Part shown: positions 21,829-29,801 of the stretch, piece after piece | Layout: every line of letters begins with the position of its first letter | Position numbering within the stretch: the first letter of the stretch is position 1 | Assembly (NCBI GenBank): GCA_937925525.1 | Contig: CALALS010000168.1 | Location: 1 to 29,801, forward strand | Reading direction: 5' to 3' | Length of the DNA: 29,801 nt | From: an uncultured Flavobacteriales bacterium | Lineage (GTDB): Bacteria; Bacteroidota; Bacteroidia; Flavobacteriales_E; Vicingaceae | Notes under the pieces: generated by a model | What the model was told of the DNA's origin: nothing | The model's input: only the letters and a program-made list of their open reading frames with translations | The model's database searches: none | Translations under genes and position numbers: made by a program

Positions 21829-22506
21829 ATGCAAAAGATTTTATTAGTTGATGATGAGCCTGATATTCTTGAGATTCTAAGTTACAATTTAGAAAAAAGT
21901 GATTATTTGACCTTTACTGCAGAAAGCGGTTTAGAAGCCATTGAGTTGGCTAAGAAGGAAACTCCAGATTTGATTGTACTAGATGTAATGATGCCAAATA
22001 TGGATGGCATAGAAACTTGCATAGAGTTAAGAAGTTTACCCGAATTATCTAATGCTATTATTGTTTTTTTATCTGCCCGAAATGAAGACTATTCTTTAAT
22101 TGCAGGGCTTGATGCCGGTGCTGATGATTATATAACTAAACCTATTAATCCGAGAGTTTTTGTTAAAAAAGTTGAAACCCTACTAAAACGAAAAGGCGAT
22201 AGGGAAAATGAAGTTACTATACCAACAAAGTCAATAGGAAACTTAATAATAGACAGTGAAAAATACCTTGTATTCAAAGGAGAGCAGAAAATAGAGTTCT
22301 CTAAAAAGAAGTTTGAATTATTAGCTCTCTTAGCTTCTAAGCCCGGTAAAGTTTTTACCAGAGATGAAATTTTAACTCAAATATGGAGTGATGATGTAAT
22401 TGTGAATGACAGAACTATTGACGTACACATCAGAAAAATCAGAGAGCAGTTAGGCGATGATTATATCAAAACAATAAAAGGTGTGGGTTATAAGTTTTCA
22501 GCTTAA
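21829..22506 (+). CDS. PhoB-like OmpR-family response regulator
   Basis: 225 residues. The receiver domain (about 1-122) has the acidic pair D8/D9, phospho-acceptor D52 (LIVLDVMMP) and the conserved Lys in DDYITKP. The C-terminal winged-helix domain (about 130-225) ends DRTIDVHIRKIREQLGDDYIKTIKGVGYKF, the OmpR/PhoB recognition-helix and wing region. It is a transcription factor activated by phosphorylation. No histidine kinase gene is adjacent; the next gene is convergent rodA only 4 bp away. Pho-box-like repeats precede this gene and its divergent neighbour. PhoB is the best guess on sequence feel and sites, but other OmpR-family roles cannot be excluded. Confidence 0.88.
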   Translation: MQKILLVDDEPDILEILSYNLEKSDYLTFTAESGLEAIELAKKETPDLIVLDVMMPNMDGIETCIELRSLPELSNAIIVFLSARNEDYSLIAGLDAGADDYITKPINPRVFVKKVETLLKRKGDRENEVTIPTKSIGNLIIDSEKYLVFKGEQKIEFSKKKFELLALLASKPGKVFTRDEILTQIWSDDVIVNDRTIDVHIRKIREQLGDDYIKTIKGVGYKFSA

Positions 22507-22510
22507 CTTT

Positions 22511-23815
22511 CTATCTAAACACCATAAGCCTATCTGAATCAAGTTTCAGAAAAATAAATAATAAGATAGTAAATGACCACATGGATGAACCTCCATAGCT
22601 TATAAATGGCAATGGTATTCCAATTACGGGTGCCAGTCCGATTGTCATTCCTACATTTATCATAAAATGAAAAAATAAAATGCAGGCTACAGAATAGCCA
22701 TATATTCTGCTAAACTCAGAACGTTGTCTTTCAGCTAAAAACAATAATCTTAAAAATAAAGCTACATATAAAACAATAGTTACGAATGTTCCTAAAAAAC
22801 CCCATTCTTCGCCAATAGTACAAAAGATGAAATCAGTACTTTGTTCCGGCACAAAGTTGAATTTTGTTTGCGTTCCTTCTAAAAAACCTTTTCCGCTAAA
22901 TCCACCGGAACCGATGGCAATTAACGATTGTTCTAGGTTATATCCTGCTCCTTTTGGGTCAGACTCTAAGCCAAGAGTAATATTAATTCTTGAAACTTGA
23001 TATGGCTTTAAAACGTTGTCAAAAAAGTAATCAATTCCAACAACCAACCCTAAAGCAATAATAAGGCCTCCGATGCAAACTATCCATGAGCGTTTTACTT
23101 TTCTTAGTATATAATAAACTAGTATTGTTATTCCTGTCAAAATGCCCATTAACAAATAAGTTCCCGAAAAAGTGAAATCAAACCATGTAAACTCTGAGCG
23201 CCTCAGAATTAAAGTTAAAATAGCTATTAGTGCTCCCCCTAAACCAAACAGAAGAATGTTTCCGTTTATTAGACCTTTTCTAAAAATAACTAAAATAAAA
23301 ACGCCATATACAATAGCAGAACCGGTATCATTTTGCAATAAAATAAACAATACAGGAACGGCAATTATAACTAGCGAAATTGCTTTAGCTTTTAACTCAT
23401 TAAACTTAATATTAACTCCGCTTAAATATTTTGAAAGTGCCAGAGCAGTAGCAAACTTAGCAAACTCAGAAGGCTGCAAACTAAATCCTCCTATTTTAAT
23501 CCAGCTTTTGGCTCCATTTACCTCATCTCCTGCAACAAATACAAAAAGTAAGGATAATATAAGTAGTCCGTAAATTACGTAAGCAAAGGTTGTGTAGAAT
23601 TCTGAATCAATAGTAAGAACTACTCCGGCAATTACAATGCCGGCTATAATCCAAAGCAATTGTTTTCCGTAAAGTTGAGACATAGAAAAAATACTATGAT
23701 GCAATTCATTATATACGGCCGCATATATACTTATCCACCCTATCATTACAAGAGACAAATACAAAAGTAAAGTAGGAGTATCTACATTTGATAATATGCT
23801 TCTACTTCTTCTCAT
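22511..23815 (-). CDS. rodA: Rod shape-determining protein RodA (SEDS glycosyltransferase)
   Basis: 434 residues with about 10 membrane helices. Conserved SEDS stretches include GWISIYAAVY, GAKSWIKIGGFSLQPSEFAK, LLQNDTGSAIVYG and, near the C-terminus, VGMTIGLAPVIGIPLPFISYGGSS. It polymerises lipid II into glycan strands during elongation, with PBP2 as its transpeptidase partner. Length is slightly above the E. coli protein because of an extra segment around residues 190-270. The start overlaps the mrdA stop by 4 bp. It is the last gene of the cell-shape operon, and its stop is tail-to-tail with the response regulator with no visible terminator between them. Confidence 0.95.
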   Translation of the reverse strand: MRRSRSILSNVDTPTLLLYLSLVMIGWISIYAAVYNELHHSIFSMSQLYGKQLLWIIAGIVIAGVVLTIDSEFYTTFAYVIYGLLILSLLFVFVAGDEVNGAKSWIKIGGFSLQPSEFAKFATALALSKYLSGVNIKFNELKAKAISLVIIAVPVLFILLQNDTGSAIVYGVFILVIFRKGLINGNILLFGLGGALIAILTLILRRSEFTWFDFTFSGTYLLMGILTGITILVYYILRKVKRSWIVCIGGLIIALGLVVGIDYFFDNVLKPYQVSRINITLGLESDPKGAGYNLEQSLIAIGSGGFSGKGFLEGTQTKFNFVPEQSTDFIFCTIGEEWGFLGTFVTIVLYVALFLRLLFLAERQRSEFSRIYGYSVACILFFHFMINVGMTIGLAPVIGIPLPFISYGGSSMWSFTILLFIFLKLDSDRLMVFR

Positions 23816-25641
23816 TGCATATTTTTTCCATTAATAATATCTGCTTTTAATATTCTTTCTTCTTTTGCTTTATTTTTGATTTTGCCTGTTAAATATTTTT
23901 CAATCATTAAACTGGCAATTGGTGCAGCCCAAGTTCCTCCAAAACCGGCATTTTCAACATAAACTGCAATGGCTATTTTTGGGTTTTCCATTGGCGCAAA
24001 AGCAATAAATACAGAGTGGTCTTCGCCATGTGGATTTTGTGCAGTTCCTGTTTTTCCACAAACAGTTATACTATCAATTTTTGCTCTTCTGGCGGTTCCG
24101 CCCGGCTCTTCCACAACTGCCCGCATACCTTCATGAATTACATTAAAGTAATTAGGAGAAACACTTGTGTTTATTTTTGGATAATATAATGGGGCAACAG
24201 TATCTGTCTCTTGAATACTTCTAACCACATGAGGTGTAAAGTAATAACCTTTATTAGCCATAATTGCGGCTAAATTTGCCATTTGCATAGGAATAACTTC
24301 CACCTCTCCCTGACCAATACTCAACGAATAAATAGTGGAATAAGCCCAACGACCTTTTCCATACACTTTATTATAATATGCCGGTGTTGGAATTCCTCCG
24401 CTACTCACATTTGTTAAATCAATATTTAACTTTTTTCCTAAACCAAATGTTTCAATATGTTTATTCCATAGACCCAAACCAATTTCCGTATCCTTAAAGT
24501 AATTATTACTTTTATTTTGATTAATTATTCTTCTGAAAACTGCATGAAAATAAGGGTTGCAAGAAAATTGAACCCCTTTTTTAACATTGGTAGCCATAGG
24601 ATGATTGTGGCAACCCACTAAAGATTTATTACAAGGAGCTCCATAGTTTTCGGTAATTACTCCTTCTTCCATTCCAATTAATGCCTGAACTAATTTAAAA
24701 ATACTTCCCGGAGGATATTTGGCCTGAAGTGCACGATTAAATAATGGGTTAAGAGTATCATTCAACTGAAGCTCTCTAAAGTTCTTATTTCTTTTTTTGC
24801 CCACTAGCAGATTGTTATCAAAAGTAGGAGATGAAACCAAACTCAAAATTTCACCGGTTTGCGGTTCAATAGCTACAATACTACCCACTTTATTTTGCAT
24901 TAAAAGCTCTCCGTATTTTTGTAGTTCGGCATCAATAGTTAAATTTAATGAGCTACCGGGAACTGCAGTTGTATCAAATTTTCCATTTGCATAAGAACCT
25001 TTTTCATTATTAAAAACATCTACCAATACTAGCTTTGTTCCTCTTTTCCCTCTTAAAACTTTTTCATAATATGCTTCAATGCCACTCCATCCCACAATAT
25101 CACCTTGTCGATAATAATTGGCAGAATCTCTTTCCAGCATTCCCGGAGAAACTTCACCTAAATAACCGATAAGGTGAGCTGCAAAAGGCGGATATTTTCT
25201 AAGGGTTGATGTTTCTGCATAAAAGCCAGGGTAATAGAGAAGCTTCTCTTGAATGATTCCGTAGGATGCTATGTCAATACCTTTTTCAAAAACTGAAGGC
25301 TTATATCTCCACTGCCCTTGGTTTGCTTTCATAAACTTTGCACGAAAATCTTCTATGGAAATGCCAATTAAATTACAAAACTTAACAGTATCTAAATTTT
25401 TAACTTGAGATGGTATAACCATGATATCATAACCCGGTTCATTGGATACAAGTAACTTTCCGTTTCTATCATAAAACACACCTCTTGAAGGGTAGATATC
25501 AACCTTTTTAATGGTATTATTTTCTGAAGAGAGCTTGTATTTATCATTAATTACCTGAATGTAAAACAGGCGAATAAGGTATATAAAAGCTATAATAACA
25601 AATATTCCCCCAACAACATATTTTCGTTCGTCTAACCTCAT
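23812..25641 (-). CDS. mrdA: Penicillin-binding protein 2 (elongation transpeptidase)
   Basis: 609 residues. One N-terminal membrane helix (about 9-30), a dimerisation/pedestal domain (about 45-220) and a transpeptidase domain follow. Active-site motifs are S313-x-x-K316 (YPPGSIFKLVQ), S360-C-N362 and K530-T-G532. It cross-links peptidoglycan stem peptides in the periplasm together with RodA. Cys337, Cys344, His345, His347 and Cys361 cluster before and within the second motif; similar clusters in other PBP2 proteins bind zinc, so a structural zinc site is possible here (inference). It overlaps rodA and mreD by 4 bp on each side. Confidence 0.95.
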   Translation of the reverse strand: MRLDERKYVVGGIFVIIAFIYLIRLFYIQVINDKYKLSSENNTIKKVDIYPSRGVFYDRNGKLLVSNEPGYDIMVIPSQVKNLDTVKFCNLIGISIEDFRAKFMKANQGQWRYKPSVFEKGIDIASYGIIQEKLLYYPGFYAETSTLRKYPPFAAHLIGYLGEVSPGMLERDSANYYRQGDIVGWSGIEAYYEKVLRGKRGTKLVLVDVFNNEKGSYANGKFDTTAVPGSSLNLTIDAELQKYGELLMQNKVGSIVAIEPQTGEILSLVSSPTFDNNLLVGKKRNKNFRELQLNDTLNPLFNRALQAKYPPGSIFKLVQALIGMEEGVITENYGAPCNKSLVGCHNHPMATNVKKGVQFSCNPYFHAVFRRIINQNKSNNYFKDTEIGLGLWNKHIETFGLGKKLNIDLTNVSSGGIPTPAYYNKVYGKGRWAYSTIYSLSIGQGEVEVIPMQMANLAAIMANKGYYFTPHVVRSIQETDTVAPLYYPKINTSVSPNYFNVIHEGMRAVVEEPGGTARRAKIDSITVCGKTGTAQNPHGEDHSVFIAFAPMENPKIAIAVYVENAGFGGTWAAPIASLMIEKYLTGKIKNKAKEERILKADIINGKNMQ

Positions 25642-26156
25642 TTAGCTTTGCTACTATTATAAAAGAAAAGTACAGTTAAAAGTACTAACACCTCAGTAAA
25701 TACTGTACTAAATATAGCCCTAAATAATGTAGAAAAGAAATATTTAAAATGAAATACTTCAGCGTAAAACAACCAAATATGATGAATTCCCACTAAAATA
25801 GAAGAGTAAATTAAAAACCATTTCCACCCGAAAAATTCAGGTCTTGGTAATTGCCCTGTTTCATATCCTTCTCTTGGTGCAATTAATTTTAACAGATATT
25901 GTCTTGAGAAAACCAACACTAAACAAGCAGAAGTATTCATCCCAGGTGTTTGAGTAAATGTATCCATGATTAACCCCAATGCAAAACCTATTACCAACAT
26001 TAACCAGCCTCTTATTTCAATAGGCAACAACAGCAAAAAAAGCACATATAAATATGGTCTTATATAGCCGGCAAACTCAATTTGATTTAATACAAAAATT
26101 TGTACTAATAAAAGAGCAAATAAGCTGACCAGATATCTTACTATTTGACTAATCAT
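25638..26156 (-). CDS. mreD: Rod shape-determining protein MreD
   Basis: 172 residues, almost entirely hydrophobic with about five or six membrane helices (for example YLVSLFALLLVQIFVLNQI and YVLFLLLLPIEIRGWLMLVIGFALGLIMD). MreD sequences vary strongly, so the call rests on size, hydropathy, the GLIMDTFTQTPGMNTSA stretch and its place between mreC and mrdA. It is an inner-membrane component of the elongasome linking MreC to the RodA/PBP2 pair. It overlaps mreC by 8 bp and mrdA by 4 bp. Confidence 0.9.
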   Translation of the reverse strand: MISQIVRYLVSLFALLLVQIFVLNQIEFAGYIRPYLYVLFLLLLPIEIRGWLMLVIGFALGLIMDTFTQTPGMNTSACLVLVFSRQYLLKLIAPREGYETGQLPRPEFFGWKWFLIYSSILVGIHHIWLFYAEVFHFKYFFSTLFRAIFSTVFTEVLVLLTVLFFYNSSKAK

Positions 26157-26982
26157 TTAACTTAGCTTCCTCCATTATTTTTTGCCGCTCCATTTTCATT
26201 AAATCTTTAACTACATAAACATGAGACAACTTTCTGAAATCGGTAGAAACTTCCACATCTATGTTATAAAAACTTCCGTTTTCTACCCACTCAAATGATT
26301 TTATAATACCAATGGGGACTCCTTTTGGAAAAGCTGAAGAGTATCCACTTGTTTTAACATGATATCCTTTTTTAAGAGAAACATAATTTGGAATATCATT
26401 TAACAATAAGGTTTGTTCATCATCACCACTCCAGCTAATTGACCCAAAATAATTGTTTTCTTCAATAAAGGCACTCACCTTACTTTCAATATGCAATAGG
26501 CTGACAATTACAGAAAAATTATCTGACGAACTTTTAACGATTCCAACTACTCCATCAGAAGAGATGACTCCCATTTCAGGCATTATACCGTTAATCCTGC
26601 CTTTATTAATTAAAATATAATTCTTTTTATTGCTTACAGAATTATCGATAACCTCTGCAGACATATATAAATATTGCTGTTGATAGAGCGTGTCTTCAAT
26701 TTTTACTTTATCTGAGAATAATTTTTTTAATGAATATTTTTCATACTGCTTTAGAAAAGCATTTTCTTCAGCTAGTTTATCATTCTTTTCATTAAGGTTA
26801 ATGTAATTTGTAAAGTTGTGATAGCGTTCCAATACACTCCCGGAAACATCTCCGGTTAAATTGGTAAACTTATTATTTTGATAATTATTTCCAGAAACAA
26901 GTAGGTAAAAAGCAAACAATTGAAGTACAACAAATATTATTAAAAAATGATATTTTAAAATAAGTTGTACAAGGTTCCTCAT
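26149..26982 (-). CDS. mreC: Rod shape-determining protein MreC
   Basis: 277 residues. An N-terminal membrane helix (about 12-30) is followed by a short coiled-coil segment (about 60-80, LNEKNDKLAEENAFLKQ) and the beta-rich MreC domain. VSNKKNYILINKGRINGIMPEMGVIS and GVVGIVKSSSDNFSVIVSLL are typical core strands. It sits in the periplasm and stimulates the PBP2/RodA synthase. The C-terminus is a Lys/Glu-rich tail. The gene lies 18 bp after mreB. Confidence 0.93.
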   Translation of the reverse strand: MRNLVQLILKYHFLIIFVVLQLFAFYLLVSGNNYQNNKFTNLTGDVSGSVLERYHNFTNYINLNEKNDKLAEENAFLKQYEKYSLKKLFSDKVKIEDTLYQQQYLYMSAEVIDNSVSNKKNYILINKGRINGIMPEMGVISSDGVVGIVKSSSDNFSVIVSLLHIESKVSAFIEENNYFGSISWSGDDEQTLLLNDIPNYVSLKKGYHVKTSGYSSAFPKGVPIGIIKSFEWVENGSFYNIDVEVSTDFRKLSHVYVVKDLMKMERQKIMEEAKLND

Positions 26983-27000
26983 TTCATGTAGTATTCAATA

Positions 27001-28023
27001 TTATTTGATGAGGAATGGAAATTTTTCAATGTTTTTAAGTGCAATGCCTGTGCCTCTAGCCACAGCTCTTAACGGATCTTCTGCCACATGAACCGGAAGA
27101 CGAGTTTTCATTTGAATTCTTTTATCTAACCCTCTTAGTAAAGCACCACCACCTGCTAAATAAATGCCGGTTTTGTAAATATCCGCAGATAATTCAGGAG
27201 GTGTCATTTCAAGTGCATTCAATACTGCTTCTTCAATTTTAGAAATTGATTTATCTAAGGCATGTGCGATTTCAGAATAGGAAACAGAAATTTCTTTTGG
27301 TGTTCCTGTCATCAAGTCTCTTCCTTGAATTGGGTATTCGGCAGGCGGATTATCTAACTCAGGTAATGCAGAACCAATTTCAATTTTTATTTGCTCGGCA
27401 GAACGTTCTCCAATTAAAAGGTTATGTTGTCTTCGCATGTAGTCAACAATGTCGTTAGTAAACTCATCACCTGCAACTCTTATTGATTTATCACAAACAA
27501 TACCACCCAATGCAATAACGGCAATTTCAGATGTACCACCACCAATATCAATAACCATATTTCCCATTGGCTCTAGCACATCAACACCAATTCCTATTGC
27601 AGCTGCCATAGGTTCATGAATCAAATACACTTCTTTTCCACCGGCATGTTCGGCACTATCTTTTACCGCTCGTTTTTCCACTTCGGTAATACCTGAAGGA
27701 ATACAAATTACCATTTTAAGTGAAGGAGTAAAAAAACTTTTTCCGGGATTGATCATTTTTATCATTCCCCTAATCATTGCTTCTGCTGCATTAAAATCTG
27801 CGATTACTCCATCTTTAAGAGGTCGGATGGTTTTTATGTTTTCATGGGTTTTACCATGCATTTGCATGGCTTTTTTTCCAACGGCAATAATTTTTCCGGT
27901 TTGTCTATCTTGTGCTACAATAGATGGTTCATCCACCACTACTTTATCATTATGAATAATAAGTGTATTTGCAGTACCTAAGTCTATCGCAATTTCCTGT
28001 GTTAAAAAACTAAATAATCCCAT
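27001..28023 (-). CDS. mreB: Rod shape-determining protein MreB
   Basis: 340 residues of the actin-like fold. IAIDLGTANTLIIH (phosphate 1), VIDIGGGTSEIAVIALGG (phosphate 2) and YLAGGGALLRGLDKRIQ (adenosine) are the nucleotide-binding motifs. An amphipathic N-terminus (MGLFSFLTQE) probably anchors filaments to the membrane. It organises the elongation machinery and therefore implies a rod-shaped cell. It begins 10 bp after the purH stop, so both are likely on one transcript. Confidence 0.97.
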   Translation of the reverse strand: MGLFSFLTQEIAIDLGTANTLIIHNDKVVVDEPSIVAQDRQTGKIIAVGKKAMQMHGKTHENIKTIRPLKDGVIADFNAAEAMIRGMIKMINPGKSFFTPSLKMVICIPSGITEVEKRAVKDSAEHAGGKEVYLIHEPMAAAIGIGVDVLEPMGNMVIDIGGGTSEIAVIALGGIVCDKSIRVAGDEFTNDIVDYMRRQHNLLIGERSAEQIKIEIGSALPELDNPPAEYPIQGRDLMTGTPKEISVSYSEIAHALDKSISKIEEAVLNALEMTPPELSADIYKTGIYLAGGGALLRGLDKRIQMKTRLPVHVAEDPLRAVARGTGIALKNIEKFPFLIK

Positions 28024-28033
28024 TTAGTGAGTT

Positions 28034-29560
28034 TTAATGTTTAAAATGTCTAATACCTGTGAAGACCATTGACATATTGTTTTCATTACAATAGTTAATT
28101 GAGGCTTCGTCTTTAATTGAACCTCCCGGTTGTATTACTGAGTTTATTCCTTCTTTGTTTGCAATTTCCACACAATCAGGAAAAGGGAAAAATGCATCGG
28201 ATGCCATAACAGCTCCGTTCAAGTCGAAGTTAAAGCTCTTTGCTTTATGTATGGCTTGCTTTAGCGCATCCACTCTTGATGTTTGACCTGTTCCGCTTGC
28301 AAGCAATTGTCCGTTTTTCGCCAAAACAATTGTGTTTGACTTAGTTTGTTTTACAATTTTATTAGCAAATAGTAAATCTTGAATTTCGCTTTCAGATGGT
28401 TTCTTATTCGTCACTGAATTTAAGTCTCCCTCCGTTTCAATCTTATCATCTTTATCTTGAACCAAAAGTCCGTTTAAAGCTGTTCTGTAATTTACTTTTG
28501 GTAAATCTGTAGCTTTCCGTTGAAGGATTATTCTGTTCTTTTTACTCCTTAAAATTTCTATAGCTTCGGCTTCAAAATCAGGAGCTATTACTACTTCACA
28601 AAATAATTGGTCGATTTCTTTGGCTGTTTCGGTATCAATATTTTTGTTGGTAATTAATATTCCTCCGAATGCCGAAACAGGGTCTGCGGCAAGAGCATCT
28701 TTATAGGCATTTACTAGTTTTTCTCTCACAGCCAAACCACATGCATTATTATGTTTCAATATAGTAAATACCGCTTTTGATTCTGATTTAAACTCATCAA
28801 TTAGATTAATTGCAGCATCTACGTCAAGTAAATTGTTGTACGATAATTCTTTACCATGAAGCTGATTAAACAACAAATCTATATTGCCATAGAAATACCC
28901 TTTTTGGTGAGGGTTCTCTCCATATCTCAGTTCTTTTTTTCCGGAAAAGTTAATGGTCAAATCTTCTGATGAAGAAAAATAATTTGCAATGGCAGTATCA
29001 TACTTTCTTGTTACATCAAAGGCATTTGCGGCTAATTTTTTTCTGTCTTCTATTGAAGTAAACCCCTGCTTCTCGGAAATAGTTTGTGTAGCAAATTGGT
29101 AATCGTTAGGTGAAGCAACCACCATTACATCTTTAAAATTTTTTGCCGCAGCCCTAATTAATGAAACACCACCAATATCTATTTTCTCAATAATATCTTG
29201 CTCAGAAGCTCCACTTGAAACAGTTTCTTCAAAAGGATAAAGGTTTACAACTACTAAATCAAATTCAGGAATTTCATATTGTTCTAGTTGAGCTATATCT
29301 TCATTCAGTTCTCTTCTTCCTAAAATTCCTCCGAAAACTTTTGGGTGTAAAGTTTTAACTCTACCACCCAAGATAGAAGGGTAAGAAGTAAGGTTTTCTA
29401 CAGCATTAACTTTTACATTTAAACTTTCAATAAAACTTTGTGTACCTCCCGTAGAATAGATGTTTACATTATTGGCCGCTAAGGTTTTTACTAGGTCTTC
29501 TAAATGATCTTTGTAATAAACAGATATTAAGGCGTTTTTAATTTTTTTCAGGTCACCCAT
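28034..29560 (-). CDS. purH: Bifunctional AICAR transformylase / IMP cyclohydrolase
   Basis: 508 residues, full length. The N-terminal IMP cyclohydrolase (MGS-like) domain, about 1-140, contains YSTGGTQSFIESLNV and LGGRVKTLHPKVFGGILGRR. The C-terminal AICAR transformylase domain carries LRYGENPHQKGYFYG, ILKHNNACG with the catalytic Lys-His, and SDAFFPFPD...IQPGGSI. It performs the last two steps of purine synthesis, from AICAR through FAICAR to IMP. It is the first gene of the transcript that continues into mreBCD-mrdA-rodA, a linkage familiar in Bacteroidota. The upstream minus-strand sequence has only a near-match -7 box (TAATTTAG about 20 bp before the ATG). Confidence 0.97.
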   Translation of the reverse strand: MGDLKKIKNALISVYYKDHLEDLVKTLAANNVNIYSTGGTQSFIESLNVKVNAVENLTSYPSILGGRVKTLHPKVFGGILGRRELNEDIAQLEQYEIPEFDLVVVNLYPFEETVSSGASEQDIIEKIDIGGVSLIRAAAKNFKDVMVVASPNDYQFATQTISEKQGFTSIEDRKKLAANAFDVTRKYDTAIANYFSSSEDLTINFSGKKELRYGENPHQKGYFYGNIDLLFNQLHGKELSYNNLLDVDAAINLIDEFKSESKAVFTILKHNNACGLAVREKLVNAYKDALAADPVSAFGGILITNKNIDTETAKEIDQLFCEVVIAPDFEAEAIEILRSKKNRIILQRKATDLPKVNYRTALNGLLVQDKDDKIETEGDLNSVTNKKPSESEIQDLLFANKIVKQTKSNTIVLAKNGQLLASGTGQTSRVDALKQAIHKAKSFNFDLNGAVMASDAFFPFPDCVEIANKEGINSVIQPGGSIKDEASINYCNENNMSMVFTGIRHFKH

Positions 29561-29632
29561 CTCTTTTGCTCTAAATTAGCTACAATTTTAAGAAATAGAC
29601 TAGCAATCAGCAACCTTTCAAATTCATATTTT

Positions 29633-29640
29633 TACCTTTG
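29633..29640 (+). promoter_or_regulatory. Candidate -7 box of the ABC permease gene
   Basis: TACCTTTG matches TAnnTTTG on the plus strand, about 56 bp before the permease start. No TTG was found at the -33 distance. The remaining 29561-29695 sequence, between purH and the permease, holds no other feature I could see. Confidence 0.4.
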
Positions 29641-29695
29641 TTGATAAATGTACTGATTTGTTAATGACAGCTTCTCTAATTTTTACTCATCACTA

Positions 29696-29801
29696 TTGAA
29701 AAATAACAGTTTTATATTAGTCGTTAAATTAATTGGAGAAAGCTTTATTGTTGCTATTCAGTCACTAAAATCCAATAAACTAAGAACACTGCTTTCCCTT
29801 T
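29696..29801 (+). CDS. ABC transporter permease, MacB-like (5' end only)
   Basis: Only 35 codons are inside the window. The frame is open from 29657 to the edge. The stretch LIGESFIVAIQSLKSNKLRT is the typical cytoplasmic amphipathic helix preceding the first membrane helix of MacB/FtsX-type permeases (pattern ESxxxAxxSLxxNKLRT), and LLSL begins that helix. No ATG occurs in this frame; the TTG at 29696 is the best start, followed by KNNSF. The gene is divergent from purH. Such permeases work with an ATPase and a membrane-fusion protein in export of peptides, lipoproteins or toxic compounds, presumably encoded beyond the window. Confidence 0.72.
   Translation, partial: MKNNSFILVVKLIGESFIVAIQSLKSNKLRTLLSL

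Noticed and set aside
23172..23573. 133-codon plus-strand frame inside rodA
   Set aside because: Shadow of a membrane-protein gene read in reverse; no membrane or domain pattern of its own.

Overview
The window looks like a chromosomal segment of a low-GC, gliding-type Bacteroidota, most likely Flavobacteriales. Supporting signs are a GldB gliding lipoprotein, a TonB-dependent receptor with an N-terminal carboxypeptidase-like domain, several Bacteroidota-style lipoproteins, TAnnTTTG-type -7 promoter boxes, few Shine-Dalgarno sequences, and a purH-mreBCD-mrdA-rodA cluster. No rRNA, tRNA, CRISPR array, phage or insertion sequence was seen.

Layout. (1) 1-5562: a partial gldB gene on the minus strand, divergent from a tight plus-strand set: beta-barrel protein, nadE, a long M48 metalloprotease and a second beta-barrel-like protein. 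(2) 5559-10715: a minus-strand operon for sulfite reduction. It encodes a siroheme sulfite/nitrite reductase with a C-terminal HEPN-like domain, the two siroheme enzymes CobA and SirC, and a ferredoxin-NADP reductase with its [2Fe-2S] ferredoxin. (3) 10757-13696: a FadL-type outer-membrane transporter, an SGNH-hydrolase lipoprotein and a small Fer4_19 ferredoxin. (4) 13714-17019: NhaD antiporter, TerC family protein and two small uncharacterised proteins. (5) 17058-22506: a TonB-dependent receptor, a beta-helix lipoprotein and a small Cys-rich lipoprotein, divergent from a PhoB-like response regulator. (6) 22511-29560: the cell-shape operon purH-mreB-mreC-mreD-mrdA-rodA. (7) 29696-end: the start of an ABC transporter permease.

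The most interesting element is the 300-bp leader of the sulfite-reductase operon. It encodes two short peptides rich in Cys and Met (20 and 23 codons), each followed by an intrinsic terminator. In both, the stop codon plus the G-rich bases after it can pair with the 5' arm of the following terminator. This is the arrangement expected for tandem ribosome-mediated attenuators that sense charged tRNA-Cys (possibly also Met). The promoter lies so close that the first leader peptide is probably translated from a leaderless or nearly leaderless mRNA.

A second regulatory signal is a TTAACAT-like heptamer repeated every 11 bp. It occurs three times, before the TonB receptor, before its lipoprotein partner and before the PhoB-like regulator. 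The spacing is that of a pho box, which suggests a small phosphate-responsive uptake regulon that controls itself.
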